Counted from the first letter of the stretch, positions 1-8,177 are shown. The stretch: 39,336 nt of DNA from Bacteroides sp. 43_108 (GCA_001915545.1 MNQS01000121.1:1-39336); one strand, 5' to 3'. Numbers and translations: made by a program. Notes: generated by a model from the letters alone, not told the origin.

Positions 1-95
1 GGAAAATGGGCAATAATAATGGCACATAAAGTGATTATACTCTATCGACTTTATATGCCATATTACTTTTTAGGGACATTTACTGAATATCCCTA
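1..95 (+). repeat. Left arm of perfect 95-bp inverted repeat bounding the window
   Basis: This stretch is the exact reverse complement of 39238-39332, with no mismatch over 95 bases. It is built from two imperfect palindromes: 19-32 pairs with 48-61 (one C.A mismatch, 25 against 55) and 71-80 pairs with 86-95 (one C.A mismatch, 77 against 89, loop TACTG). The repeat ends exactly where the second palindrome ends, which marks 95 as a true element border. The outer border may lie beyond the window because the match starts at base 1. No transposase or recombinase lies beside it. Confidence 0.95.
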
Positions 96-155
96 ATTAA
101 ACCTTACTTATCTTTAGTTCGCGTTGACACGTATCTAAAGAAAAATATATAATTT

Positions 156-1145
156 ATGGCAGATAATCTTCACGATAATAATAATATACCCGAACTTCAA
201 TCACCATTTGAACAGTTGCGAGAGGTGGATGCTGACGGTAAAGAGTGGTGGAACTCGCGTAAGTTGGCGCGCGTAATGGGATATGGAAAGTATTGGAACT
301 TTGAACGGGTGATAGCCAAGGCTCAAGCATGGACATCACAAAAAGGTTATCATTTAAGAGAGCATTTTGTTGAAATAACAGAGATGGCAGAACTTGGTAG
401 TGGAGCCGTCAGAGAGGTGAAAAGTTTTCGTCTTTCGCGTGCTGCCTGTATGGCTATTGCGATGAATGCCGATCAGAAGAAAGACATGGTTAAAACTGCA
501 CAACTGTATTTCAATGCAACCATTACACCTGATGTAGCCGTCAGAGGGTTTGAGTCTTCCATATTAATGTATAAAGGAGGACGTGGCAAGGTTCAAGTAC
601 AGATTATTTTCGATACGAATACATTCTGGCTTTCGCAGCAAAGAATGGCAGAATTGTTCGGGGTGACAATACCGGATATTATTTATCATCTTCAACAGAT
701 TGATGCAAGTGGAGAAATTCATTTGTCCGAAGCAACTAAAAAAGTTTTAGTACCTTCGGACAAATGGTCGGGTGAGGTTATGATGTATAACCTCGATGTT
801 GTCATTGCTGTTGGTTATCGTGTCAATAGTTATGAAGCTACACAGTTTCGTATATGGGCTACACAGGTATTAAAAGAATACCTGATTAAAGGATTTGTGC
901 TGGATGACGAGCGACTGAAGGGAAAGAATGTTTTTTGTGCAGATTATTTCGATGATTTGCTGGACCGCATTCGTGAGATTCGTATTAGCGAGCGACTGTA
1001 TTATCAGAAGATTACGGATATATACAGTGAGTGTAGTTCTGACTACGACAAGGATTCGGAACAGACTCAGCTATTTTTCAAAACTGTGCAGAATATGATG
1101 CACTATGCTGTAACAAACCAAACGCCTGCTGAAATCATTTTTTGA
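156..1145 (+). pseudogene. RhuM family protein with DinD/Bro-N-like N-terminus, first part (frameshifted)
   Basis: This is the first 329 codons of a RhuM-family gene. Residues about 15-125 (a WWNSRKLARVMGY stretch, then LGSGAVRE and LSRAACMAIAMNAD) resemble the DNA-damage-inducible D / Bro-N domain. Residues from about 135 on (FWLSQQRMAELFGV, YNLDVVIAVGYRV, FRIWATQVLKEYLIKGFVLDDERL) are typical RhuM core. The frame stops at TGA 1143-1145, inside sequence that normally continues, and the missing part is encoded one frame over downstream. The cause is a T6 run at 1138-1143: with five T the protein reads on as about 460 residues. The biochemical role of RhuM is unsettled; its genes often sit in type I restriction loci. 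A weak TATCTTTA box lies at 109-116. Family call is firm; loss of function is inferred. Confidence 0.9.
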
Positions 1146-1539
1146 CCGTGCAGACGCTGAACGCCCCCACATGGGATTGACTACATGGAAAAACGCACCC
1201 GATGGAAGAGTTGTAAAATCGGATGTCACGGTTGCAAAGAACTATCTGAGCGAGAAGGAGGTTGATTCATTGAATAGGTTGAGCAATGCCTTTATTGACA
1301 TTGCCGAGCAAAGAGCGGAAAATCATATATTGATGACTATGGCTGATTGGTCTGATCTGCTGCAACGTTATATGGATTTGAATAATTGTCCGATACTGCT
1401 TGATTCATGGCATGTGACTAATGAACAGGCGGTTGAAAAAGCGCTTACGGAATATGAAAAGTTCCGTATCATTCAGGACCGCGAGGTTATGAGCGATTTT
1501 GACCGGCAGATGAAACTATTATTGGGCAATAAGGAATAG
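1146..1539 (+). pseudogene. RhuM family protein, C-terminal part (other side of frameshift)
   Basis: This is the continuation of the upstream RhuM gene in the +1 frame. Reading through from the T run gives FDRADAERPHMGLTTW, the usual RhuM join between the kinase-length core and its helical C-terminus. The longest ATG-initiated piece begins at 1171 (122 residues). The remainder, with VTVAKNYLSEKEVDSLNRL and a final EYEKFRIIQDREVMSDF, matches the RhuM C-terminal helices. Separate translation from 1171 is possible but would begin in the middle of the domain. The stop at 1537-1539 is where intact RhuM proteins normally end, so only the single-base frame change is abnormal. Confidence 0.88.
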
Positions 1540-1652
1540 TGTTTAATCCGTTTTGAATGATTAGTCCGTCGGACTTATCTTGATTTTCCTTTTTGATTCT
1601 TGATGTAAAAAACAAAGACTGTTTTTTCAGATACCATAGTCTCTTTTTTCTT

Positions 1653-1764
1653 GCGAGCGCTTGCGAGCGATGTTCCGAGCCCTCGCGACAAAAATTCTGA
1701 GCGCTCGCGGTTGGAATTCCGAGCGCCCAGAATTTTATTTTTGGGCGCTCGTGCATTCATTTTC
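1653..1764. repeat. Array of five 22-bp units with GAGCGCTC palindromic core (array A)
   Basis: Units begin at 1655, 1677, 1699, 1721 and 1743, an exact 22-nt period. Each starts with GAGCGCTC or a close variant (GAGCCCTC, GAGCGCCC, GGGCGCTC) and continues with about 12 A/T-rich bases that usually end in TTC. Units are degenerate, not identical, so this is not a simple recent tandem duplication. The array lies between the RhuM gene and the PepSY gene and does not code for a plausible protein. A second five-unit array with the same period and orientation lies at 30563-30674. Confidence 0.85.
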
Positions 1765-1785
1765 ATCCGTTCGTGCTGTGGCGCT

Positions 1786-1879
1786 TGTTTGTCTTAAGTC
1801 TTGGGCTTGGTGTTGTTTGAACGGTTGACTGGGATTGTTCGAACGGATTGGAACGGTTGTTCGCACGGATTCTTTTCCT
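1786..1879. repeat. Second 22-bp-period block with GTTCGAAC-type core
   Basis: TGTTTGAACGG (1814), TGTTCGAACGG (1836) and TGTTCGCACGG (1858) recur with exact 22-nt spacing and centre on the palindrome GTTCGAAC. They follow a TGTTTGTCTTAAG stretch at 1786-1798, which has a counterpart (TGTT-ATC-TGTCTTAAG) at 30675-30690, just after the second array. With 1653-1764 this accounts for nearly all the gene-free interval 1540-1906. The rest of that interval shows nothing further. Confidence 0.65.
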
Positions 1880-1906
1880 AGATTGGCAGGTTGAAGAATG
1901 GTGTTT

Positions 1907-3010
1907 TTATGAATTGCTTGATTTACGTTTGTTCCTTTTCCTTTTCCAGTAGAGATAATAGGCAGTGGCGGGGAGGGTGGCGCCGATGAGTGCGACGAGG
2001 AATGTCAGTGCCTGCGAGAATGTGCCGAGCCAGAGGCCTTCGTGGAGGGTGACAATCCAACCGCGTATGCGTTTCTGCGCGCTCGTCTGCTCGTAAGGGG
2101 TGAACTGTTCGAGATGGCCGTCGGCAGGTGAGAATGTGTATTCGTCGGCACGGCGTGTGTTGCCGAAGCGTGATGCGGAGACGCGTATCGTTGTGCCGTC
2201 CATTTCTATCCAGCGGTAGTCGGGGTGGCGCATGATGGTCTGTGCGAGGGCTGTCTGATGTATGCCGGATTCAAATGTTTCTATTTTCTGCGATGAAGAG
2301 CCGGACGAGGTGTATTCCACTCCGAATGCGGCATAGAATGCTTGGCGGTACCATGAGAAGGACCATGTGAGGCCGGTCAGTGCGAGAATGAGCAGAAGGG
2401 CAAGAGTGTAGAAGCCACCGGCGGAATGGAGGTCGAACATGGTGCGGCGCATGCCTTTCGATGTGCATACCTGCAGGCGCATGCGGAGTATGCGGCGTGT
2501 TGCCGGCCACCACACTGCGAGTCCGCTCAACAGCAGGGGTATGGACAGGAGGGTGGATATTCCGACAAGGAGTTTGCCACAGCAGACGGCATCGCTCTTG
2601 CGGTCGTAGGTGTCGAAGAACCAGCGGTGGAGACGGCGCACGGAGTAGAAAAATCCCTTGTCGTGGTCGCGCATGCCGGTGACCTTGCCGGTGTAGGGGT
2701 TGACGAATATCTGTGCGTTGCGCAGGGATTTGTTTTCGAATATCCATGTTTCGTCAGGTCGGCCTATGCGGAGAGTTCCTAATTCGATGCTGTCGGGGAG
2801 CTGCTTTCTGACGGACGAATACACGGAGTCGACCGACATCCAATGCCGGTTGTCTTCTGTTGTAGTATAATGTTCGGGATTGGCCAGGCGCAGTAGTTGA
2901 GGTTCGAATACAATTATGGCGCCGGTGAGGCATATCACCATAAACGGAAGCCCGAGCAGGAGCCCGAGCCAAAGGTGAAGTTTATGATTTATGCGTTTGA
3001 AGTGTTTCAT
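1907..3010 (-). CDS. PepSY-associated TM helix (PepSY-TM) membrane protein
   Basis: This is a 367-residue inner-membrane protein of the PepSY_TM / PiuB-like family. It has a helix at about 13-36 after the start HKLHLWLGLLLGLPFMVICL, a periplasmic domain with PepSY-type strands (NPYTGKVTGMRDHDKGFFY), an RRLHRWFF segment before a second helix at about 146-168, and two further hydrophobic helices near 196-217 and 330-355. The C-terminus is highly basic (YWKRKRNKRK). Members often accompany iron or siderophore uptake and are thought to act as membrane reductase-like or peptidase-regulator proteins, but no TonB receptor or siderophore gene is adjacent, so the substrate is unknown. A TATCTTTG box at 3049-3056 (minus) suggests its own promoter. 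Confidence 0.85.
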   Translation of the reverse strand: MKHFKRINHKLHLWLGLLLGLPFMVICLTGAIIVFEPQLLRLANPEHYTTTEDNRHWMSVDSVYSSVRKQLPDSIELGTLRIGRPDETWIFENKSLRNAQIFVNPYTGKVTGMRDHDKGFFYSVRRLHRWFFDTYDRKSDAVCCGKLLVGISTLLSIPLLLSGLAVWWPATRRILRMRLQVCTSKGMRRTMFDLHSAGGFYTLALLLILALTGLTWSFSWYRQAFYAAFGVEYTSSGSSSQKIETFESGIHQTALAQTIMRHPDYRWIEMDGTTIRVSASRFGNTRRADEYTFSPADGHLEQFTPYEQTSAQKRIRGWIVTLHEGLWLGTFSQALTFLVALIGATLPATAYYLYWKRKRNKRKSSNS

Positions 3011-3048
3011 CGGAAGAGAGTTGTGTCTTTACATTTTTCATGATGGTG

Positions 3049-3056
3049 CAAAGATA
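3049..3056 (-). promoter_or_regulatory. Bacteroidetes -7 box upstream of the PepSY gene
   Basis: The reverse strand reads TATCTTTG, matching the Bacteroidetes -7 consensus TAnnTTTG, about 40 nt before the start codon at 3010. No TTTG -33 element is found at the usual spacing, so the assignment rests on the -7 box alone. Confidence 0.45.
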
Positions 3057-3115
3057 CTGATATATATGTTTCCGATGTGTTGGTGTGCGTGGGAAAGTGC
3101 GTTCTTCTGCGCTTT

Positions 3116-3742
3116 TCAGCAGCAGAAGAACGATATGAGGAGCGGTACGCTTATTTCGAGCACGATGCCGTGGAGCACTGCAACGGGCATGAGTTCGTTC
3201 TTGCCTGTGCTGCGCATGATTGTAGGCAGGCATACGTCCATGGAGTTGATGCCGGCCACGGATATAGGTGCGAGAAATCCGTATCGCTTCGTGATGAGCG
3301 GTGTGCCGAAGAGTGAAATCATCTCGCGTATGATGTTGGCTAGCAGGGCTATGGTTGCCAGTTCACCTGCTACCTGTGCTCCGGCCGTGGTAATCTTCAT
3401 CTGCGATATGAGGACGGACGAGAGCGAGTAGTAGCCGAAGCCGCTACCGACGGCCAGACTGTCGCGCAGGCTTATGCCGTGGAGCATGAGGCCGCCGATG
3501 GCTGTGAAGAACAGTGTGCCTGCAATTGTGAAGAGAGGCAGACAGAACATCTTAGGGTTGACCTGCTTGAGAGTGGCAATGAGGTCTTTGTTGCCGCCGA
3601 GGCTTATGCCTACCTGTATGACAAGCAGTGTGAGTATGATTCCCGGCAGTTCGTGCGACTGCAGCCACTCCGGTGCGTTGCCTGAATAACCGAATGCTAT
3701 GCCTGATGCGAAGCATGCCAGCAGTATGAGATTGCTTTTCAT
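3116..3742 (-). CDS. LysO family transporter, C-terminal subunit (DUF340)
   Basis: This 208-residue polytopic membrane protein corresponds to the larger C-terminal part of LysO, the lysine/thialysine exporter of E. coli. Motifs fitting the family include QVGISLGGNKDL, AVGSGFGYYSLSSVLI and AGINSMDVCLPTIM. In E. coli LysO is one chain; in Bacteroidetes it is commonly split in two ORFs, as here. The start ATG overlaps the stop of the upstream N-terminal subunit by 4 bp (ATGA), indicating translational coupling and a heteromeric exporter. Lysine export is transferred from the family and was not shown for this organism. Confidence 0.85.
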   Translation of the reverse strand: MKSNLILLACFASGIAFGYSGNAPEWLQSHELPGIILTLLVIQVGISLGGNKDLIATLKQVNPKMFCLPLFTIAGTLFFTAIGGLMLHGISLRDSLAVGSGFGYYSLSSVLISQMKITTAGAQVAGELATIALLANIIREMISLFGTPLITKRYGFLAPISVAGINSMDVCLPTIMRSTGKNELMPVAVLHGIVLEISVPLLISFFCC

Positions 3743-4023
3743 TTCTCGTTTCCTCCTTTCTTCTTGTTTAGTAGTTTTTGTGCTGCTCTCGCCGCGATGA
3801 GGCTTCCGAGGATGCCCATCAGTGCAATGACGGCTGCTTTCCAGCCGAATTGTCCGAGGTTGTTGATGAGTTCGTGACTGGCTCCTATGGATGTTCCGAA
3901 GACGAAGAGCATTGTGTAGATTGTTATCTGAATTCCCTTTTCTGTTTTGTGGGGAAGTGTGGTATTGCTCAGCAGGTAGCCCACTGCTATTCCTGCTGTA
4001 AGCAGCATAAGAATTTTAAACAT
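3739..4023 (-). CDS. LysO family transporter, N-terminal subunit (DUF340)
   Basis: This 94-residue protein has three hydrophobic segments and resembles the N-terminal third of LysO (MFKILMLLTAGIAVGYL, then TMLFVFGTSIGASHELINNL). It is the first gene of the two-gene exporter operon and overlaps the next gene by 4 bp. It is preceded by a leader of about 310 nt from a consensus promoter at 4337-4368, which contains a 32-codon upstream ORF at 4205-4303. The split arrangement is usual in Bacteroidetes, so it does not look like gene decay. Confidence 0.82.
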   Translation of the reverse strand: MFKILMLLTAGIAVGYLLSNTTLPHKTEKGIQITIYTMLFVFGTSIGASHELINNLGQFGWKAAVIALMGILGSLIAARAAQKLLNKKKGGNEK

Positions 4024-4204
4024 AGGCTTATGGTTTTTGTTGATTTATACATAGCGCAATAAGGCATTCGTGACGGCATTTTGTTCTTGAGGGAACATAG
4101 CGACACGGATACTTCACGACGTTGTGTGTTCAATAAAATTGAAATAGAGTGGATTTGTTTTTCTGCGAATGTTTTGCGAAAGTGTGCAGAAAACAATGCT
4201 GTGA

Positions 4205-4303
4205 TCAAATGAAACCGCTGAACCAATGCACATGTACAATCGTAGATGTACGCGGAGCGGCATCTGCAGCTTTGATTTTGATTATGTTATCCAGATTGTT
4301 CAT
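4205..4303 (-). CDS. Possible 32-aa upstream ORF in the lysO leader
   Basis: An ATG at 4303 opens a 32-codon frame ending in TGA at 4205-4207, about 30 nt after the predicted transcription start and about 180 nt before lysO. The peptide contains KIKAADAAPRTSTIVHVHW and no run of one amino acid that would mark a classical attenuation leader. The surrounding RNA can form CCGCT/AGCGG and GTACA/TGTAC stems within and just after the frame. It could be a leader peptide, part of a structured RNA, or chance. Coding is unproven. Confidence 0.3.
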   Translation of the reverse strand: MNNLDNIIKIKAADAAPRTSTIVHVHWFSGFI

Positions 4304-4336
4304 GTTTACGTATTATTATTTCATTTATTTCTGGTG

Positions 4337-4368
4337 CAAAGATATGCTTACGTTCTGACACTGCCAAA
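4337..4368 (-). promoter_or_regulatory. Consensus Bacteroidetes promoter for the lysO operon
   Basis: On the minus strand TTTG (4365-4368) is followed, after 20 nt, by TATCTTTG (4337-4344). This fits the Bacteroidetes vegetative promoter TTTG-N19-21-TAnnTTTG. Transcription would begin near 4331-4333, leaving a leader of about 310 nt before lysO. The rest of the gene-free interval 4369-4646 shows no other clear feature. Confidence 0.7.
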
Positions 4369-4646
4369 TTTTAGATGTTAAAAGGTTATGATTTGTAAGC
4401 AAAATTTTTCTTGTGGACTTGATGTGTTGATGTTTTATGGGTGTTGTTGCCTGAAAATCAGTGATATGTGTTTAAAACTGCTTTTGTTACTGATTGTAAG
4501 TATATACGTTTGCTGGGTGGACGTAGAAGGCGATGAAACTGACTATATGTAAATGAAATATGGCAAATAAAGTTTTAAGAAATTATAAAATCCTTTGCAG
4601 GATGGAAGCTACATTGTACATTTGTAACATTGGAAATATTATATAA

Positions 4647-5351
4647 ATGAAGGGAAAAATGATAAGTAGACTTGTCTATATTCTGATGACCTTGGTGTTG
4701 TTGGCGTCCTGCAGCGAGAAATACACGATTGCGGGATCTTCATCGCAGAGCTCGCTGGACGGCAAGATGGCTTATATAAAGCTGATGGAGGACAACATCT
4801 ATGTGCCGATAGACTCATGCGAGGTCATTCATGGACAGTTTATAATGAGCGGAGTAGTGGATACCGTGCGTTTTGTATCCTTGTTTATGGACAGTGACAA
4901 TTTCATACCGCTTGTGCTTGAACAGGGGGAAATAAGTGTCAGTCTGGCAAACTCTTCTGTGAAAGTCACAGGAACGCCACTCAACGAAGTGCTTTATTCG
5001 TTTCTGACATCAAGGGATTCGCTGATGATGCTTATTAATGAATTGCCGATGAAGGAGAGTAAAATGTATCTTGACGGTTATACGCAGGACGAAATAGATG
5101 TGGAGCTGGGAAGGGAGAGTGCTGAGCTGAACACTGCACTGGACAAGCTCGAAACGAATTTTATCCTCAACAACAGCGAGAACATTCTTGGTGTGTCGTG
5201 GTTTATGGAACTTTGCAATTCTGTAAGAGCGCGTTTCGGCTATCCAACCACAACACCACAGATTGATGAGATTTACGGACGTGCACCTGAATCGTTCCGC
5301 AAGAATCCGGCTGTCGAGGCTTACATGAAGCTTGTGAACGGCGGTCATTGA
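4647..5351 (+). CDS. DUF4369-type lipoprotein
   Basis: This is a 234-residue exported lipoprotein. A basic start and hydrophobic stretch lead to the lipobox LASC with Cys22. The body (KYTIAGSSS, MAYIKLMEDNIYVPIDSCEV, FIMSGVVDTVRFVSLFMD, PLVLEQGEISVSL, VTGTPLNEVLYSF) follows the DUF4369 beta-sandwich pattern, then a helical tail. In many Bacteroidetes proteins this domain precedes a TlpA-like thioredoxin domain; none is present here, so this is the short stand-alone version. The function of the domain is not established. A strong stem-loop follows at 5404-5446, so the gene is probably monocistronic. Confidence 0.75.
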   Translation: MKGKMISRLVYILMTLVLLASCSEKYTIAGSSSQSSLDGKMAYIKLMEDNIYVPIDSCEVIHGQFIMSGVVDTVRFVSLFMDSDNFIPLVLEQGEISVSLANSSVKVTGTPLNEVLYSFLTSRDSLMMLINELPMKESKMYLDGYTQDEIDVELGRESAELNTALDKLETNFILNNSENILGVSWFMELCNSVRARFGYPTTTPQIDEIYGRAPESFRKNPAVEAYMKLVNGGH

Positions 5352-5403
5352 GCCGGAAAAGAGTATATGGCGCGTTGACGCCGGTGGAACAGACAAATAA
5401 TTT

Positions 5404-5450
5404 ATAATGGCCATTTCAGTTGATGCACAACTGGGATGGCCATTATTGTT
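5404..5450 (+). terminator. Stem-loop terminator after the DUF4369 gene
   Basis: ATAATGGCCAT (5404-5414) pairs with ATGGCCATTAT (5436-5446), with an inner CAGTTG/CAACTG stem and a TT/GG internal loop. The tract TGTTTT follows. It lies about 50 nt after the stop codon. Confidence 0.75.
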
Positions 5451-5595
5451 TTCGGCAGGTTTTAGTGTAAATATATGCAGATGGCAGTGTGCATAAGAAA
5501 GTTCCTGCTTATGTCGTTTTTGTGCTGTCAAATATCGATATAATGTAGCAGATGGATGATGCAAGCCGCTTATTTTTGTTGTCGGGCAAATACGT

Positions 5596-5628
5596 TTTGT
5601 CAGTTATTCTTGAAACTTTAAATCTTTG
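5596..5628 (+). promoter_or_regulatory. Promoter upstream of the polysaccharide genes
   Basis: TTTG (5596-5599), a 21-nt spacer and AATCTTTG (5621-5628) match the Bacteroidetes promoter with one -7 mismatch. The predicted transcription start falls at or next to the ATG at 5633, so the small ORF could be translated from a nearly leaderless message. It probably also drives the beta-helix and GH127 genes downstream. Confidence 0.5.
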
Positions 5629-5632
5629 CGTT

Positions 5633-5764
5633 ATGAAGAAGCGTGTAAATCGGATGAAATTGTATGGCGGCATATATTGTATGATGACAATATTGTCTAC
5701 CACAGCGGGCACAACAGATGCCTATGCACAGGCGAGGATGGACGAGATGTGGAATATGTATTGA
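5633..5764 (+). CDS. Small secreted ORF (43 aa), possibly a truncated gene start
   Basis: A 43-codon frame starts just after a promoter. It has a basic N-terminus, a hydrophobic segment and a plausible signal peptidase site after DAYAQ, followed only by ARMDEMWNMY. Such an opening is what one sees at the start of large secreted Bacteroidetes enzymes, so this may be the remnant of a lost gene or a genuine small secreted peptide. It precedes the beta-helix gene by 21 nt and would be co-transcribed. No homologue is recognised. Confidence 0.4.
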   Translation: MKKRVNRMKLYGGIYCMMTILSTTAGTTDAYAQARMDEMWNMY

Positions 5765-5785
5765 ACGTGAATATAATGAAATGAT

Positions 5786-8134
5786 ATGAAGAAGATTTTT
5801 TTGTCTTTGTGTTTGCTTGCAGCTGCGGGTATGATGTATGCCCAGACAGAATATTATGTTTCGGTTGATGGAAAGGACTCCAATGCCGGAACAGAACGGA
5901 AACCGTTCCTTACGCTCAAGAAGGCTCTGGAGGAAGCCAGAAAGGAGTCGGGAGAAGTGGTGGTGTTTATGCGCGAAGGTGTGCATCGGCTGGACGAGAC
6001 AATTGTGCTCACTGAGGCTGACGGCCACGAAGGGAAGAAGCTATGCATACGTTCTTATCCAGACGAAAAGGTTGTTGTCAGCGGAGGAAAGGAACTTGAA
6101 CTGAAGTGGAAGACATATAAGGACGGTATTGTGCAGGCAAAAATAGATGACGGAGTGCTGATGGATATGCTTGTGGTGAACGGCGAGATACGCCACATGG
6201 CCCGTTTCCCTAATTTTGATGCTGACGCCGTGCGTTTCAACGGCACGTCGGCAGAAGCAACGTCGCCTGAAAGGGTTATGAAATGGAAGCATCCGGAGAC
6301 AGGTTTTCTGCATGCCATGCATCAGAGCGACTGGGGAGATTTCCACTACCGTATAACTGGACGTGACGACAAAGGAAACTTGACGCTTGAGGGCGGATGG
6401 CAGAACAACCGTCAGTCGGGGCTGCATCCGGAGAACCGCATGGTTGAAAATATTTTTGAGGAACTTGATGCACCGGGCGAGTGGTTTTACGACAAGCAGG
6501 AACAGATGCTTTACTATTACCCCATGCCTGGAGAGGATGTTGAGACGGCGACGATTGAGGTGCCTCAGCTGAAACATCTTTTTGAGATTAAGGGAAAAAA
6601 GGAAAGTCCGGTTTCGAATGTAAGTATTGAGGGACTGTGTCTCACCCAGACGCTGCGCACGTTTATGGAGAAGTATGAGCCTCTGCTGCGCTCGGACTGG
6701 ACTGTGTACAGAGGCGGTGCGGTTCTTTTTGAGATGACGGAGAACTGCGCCTTGCGCGACTGCGACCTTTATAATCTTGGCGGCAACGGAATTTTCTTTT
6801 CTTATTATAATAGGGATGCTGAGATTTCGGGCTCGCACTTTACCAACATTGGCGCCAGTGCAGTTTGTTTTGTTGGTGATCCGAAATGTGTGCGCTCTCC
6901 AAGTTTCGAATACAACCGGTTTGTTGCATTGGAGAATATGGATATGACGAAGGGGCCGTCGGGCAATAATTTTCCGGCAGAGTGTGTGGTGAAAGATAAT
7001 CTCATACATAAGATCGGTCTTTTTGAAAAGCAGGTGACTGGTGTCGAACTGTCCATGTGCCAGTCAATAACTGTTTCGCACAACAGCATATATGATACTC
7101 CACGCGCGGGTATAAATGTAAGTGAAGGAACGTGGGGTGGACACGTGATAGAATATAATGATGTGTTTGACACGGTGAAGGAGACAGGCGACCACGGATC
7201 GTTCAATTCATGGGGACGCGACCGTTTCTGGCATCCTGACTATGAAGTGATGTGCGGTATTACGTCAGAGCATCTGGAGATGGTGCTGCTTGATGTGGTG
7301 AAGCCGATAGTTATCCGCAATAACCGTTTCCGCTGCGACAGGGGATGGGACATTGATCTGGACGACGGTTCTTCAAATTATCATATATACAATAATCTTT
7401 GTCTGAACGGCGGTATAAAACTGCGTGAGGGATTTTACCGTACGGTTGAAAACAACATACTTGTAAACAACACTTTCCATCCGCATGTTTGGTTCTGCAA
7501 CAGCGGTGACGTGTTTGCGAGAAATGTGGTAATGGCTCCATACAAGCCTATTCAGGTGAAAAACTGGGGACTGGAGGTGGATTATAACATATTTGCAGAT
7601 TCGACTTCTCTCAGGTATGCACGTTCCAATGGTACTGATATGAATTCGATTGTTGATGAGGTTGTATTTGCCGACCCTGAGTCTGGAGATTTTACGTTGT
7701 CGGATGCTTCCTTGGCCATCGTCAAAGGCGGATTCAGGAACTTTCCGATGGATGAGTTTGGAGTGACATCGCCACGTCTGAAAAGAATGGCATCCAAACC
7801 GCGTATGCCGAAGGTTGTTTCTGCTGTATATTCTGATGAGGCGAAGATTGAAACATGGCAGGGCGTGAAAATAAAGGACCTGACGACACCTGGAGAACGT
7901 TCTGCAACCGGCATGGATTCGGAACGCGGCGTGTATGTGATTTCTGTTGACCCGTTGGGAGGGATGCACACGAACTTGAGAACCAATGATGTGATACTTT
8001 CTGTTGATGGACGCTCTGTTGCAAATATGAAAGAATTCTATGAGGTGCTGAAGAATTACAAATCCGGAAATGCTGTTGAATTGGGCGTATTCCGTTCGCA
8101 GAAAGAAATGAAGTGCCGGGTTGTTCTTAAATGA
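5786..8134 (+). CDS. Secreted right-handed beta-helix protein with C-terminal PDZ domain
   Basis: This 782-residue exported protein has a signal peptide cleaved near residue 20 (GMMYAQ/TEYYV). Residues about 22-110 begin with YYVSVDGKDSNAGTERKPF, the usual opening of DUF1565-type parallel beta-helices in carbohydrate enzymes. The centre (about 270-650) is rich in short N-containing turns (GNGIFFSYYNRDAEISGSHF, VIEYNDVFD, NYHIYNNL) expected of stacked coils. The last 80 residues (ERGVYVISVDPLGG, LRTNDVILSVDGRSV) are a PDZ domain. Polysaccharide cleavage or binding is inferred from fold and from the adjacent GH127-like gene 43 nt downstream; no catalytic residues could be assigned. No SusC/SusD pair lies in the window, so this is not a complete utilisation locus. 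Confidence 0.75.
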   Translation: MKKIFLSLCLLAAAGMMYAQTEYYVSVDGKDSNAGTERKPFLTLKKALEEARKESGEVVVFMREGVHRLDETIVLTEADGHEGKKLCIRSYPDEKVVVSGGKELELKWKTYKDGIVQAKIDDGVLMDMLVVNGEIRHMARFPNFDADAVRFNGTSAEATSPERVMKWKHPETGFLHAMHQSDWGDFHYRITGRDDKGNLTLEGGWQNNRQSGLHPENRMVENIFEELDAPGEWFYDKQEQMLYYYPMPGEDVETATIEVPQLKHLFEIKGKKESPVSNVSIEGLCLTQTLRTFMEKYEPLLRSDWTVYRGGAVLFEMTENCALRDCDLYNLGGNGIFFSYYNRDAEISGSHFTNIGASAVCFVGDPKCVRSPSFEYNRFVALENMDMTKGPSGNNFPAECVVKDNLIHKIGLFEKQVTGVELSMCQSITVSHNSIYDTPRAGINVSEGTWGGHVIEYNDVFDTVKETGDHGSFNSWGRDRFWHPDYEVMCGITSEHLEMVLLDVVKPIVIRNNRFRCDRGWDIDLDDGSSNYHIYNNLCLNGGIKLREGFYRTVENNILVNNTFHPHVWFCNSGDVFARNVVMAPYKPIQVKNWGLEVDYNIFADSTSLRYARSNGTDMNSIVDEVVFADPESGDFTLSDASLAIVKGGFRNFPMDEFGVTSPRLKRMASKPRMPKVVSAVYSDEAKIETWQGVKIKDLTTPGERSATGMDSERGVYVISVDPLGGMHTNLRTNDVILSVDGRSVANMKEFYEVLKNYKSGNAVELGVFRSQKEMKCRVVLK

Positions 8135-8177
8135 ATCTGTTGCTTTGCAGGCATGATTTTGATAATATGGTAATGTT

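Noticed and set aside
1653..1764. CRISPR array
   Set aside because: A 22-nt period leaves no room for repeat plus spacer, units are degenerate, and there are no cas genes in the window.
3987..4226. 79-codon minus-strand ORF upstream of lysO
   Set aside because: It overlaps the lysO start and leader, has no family features and a composition unlike neighbouring proteins.
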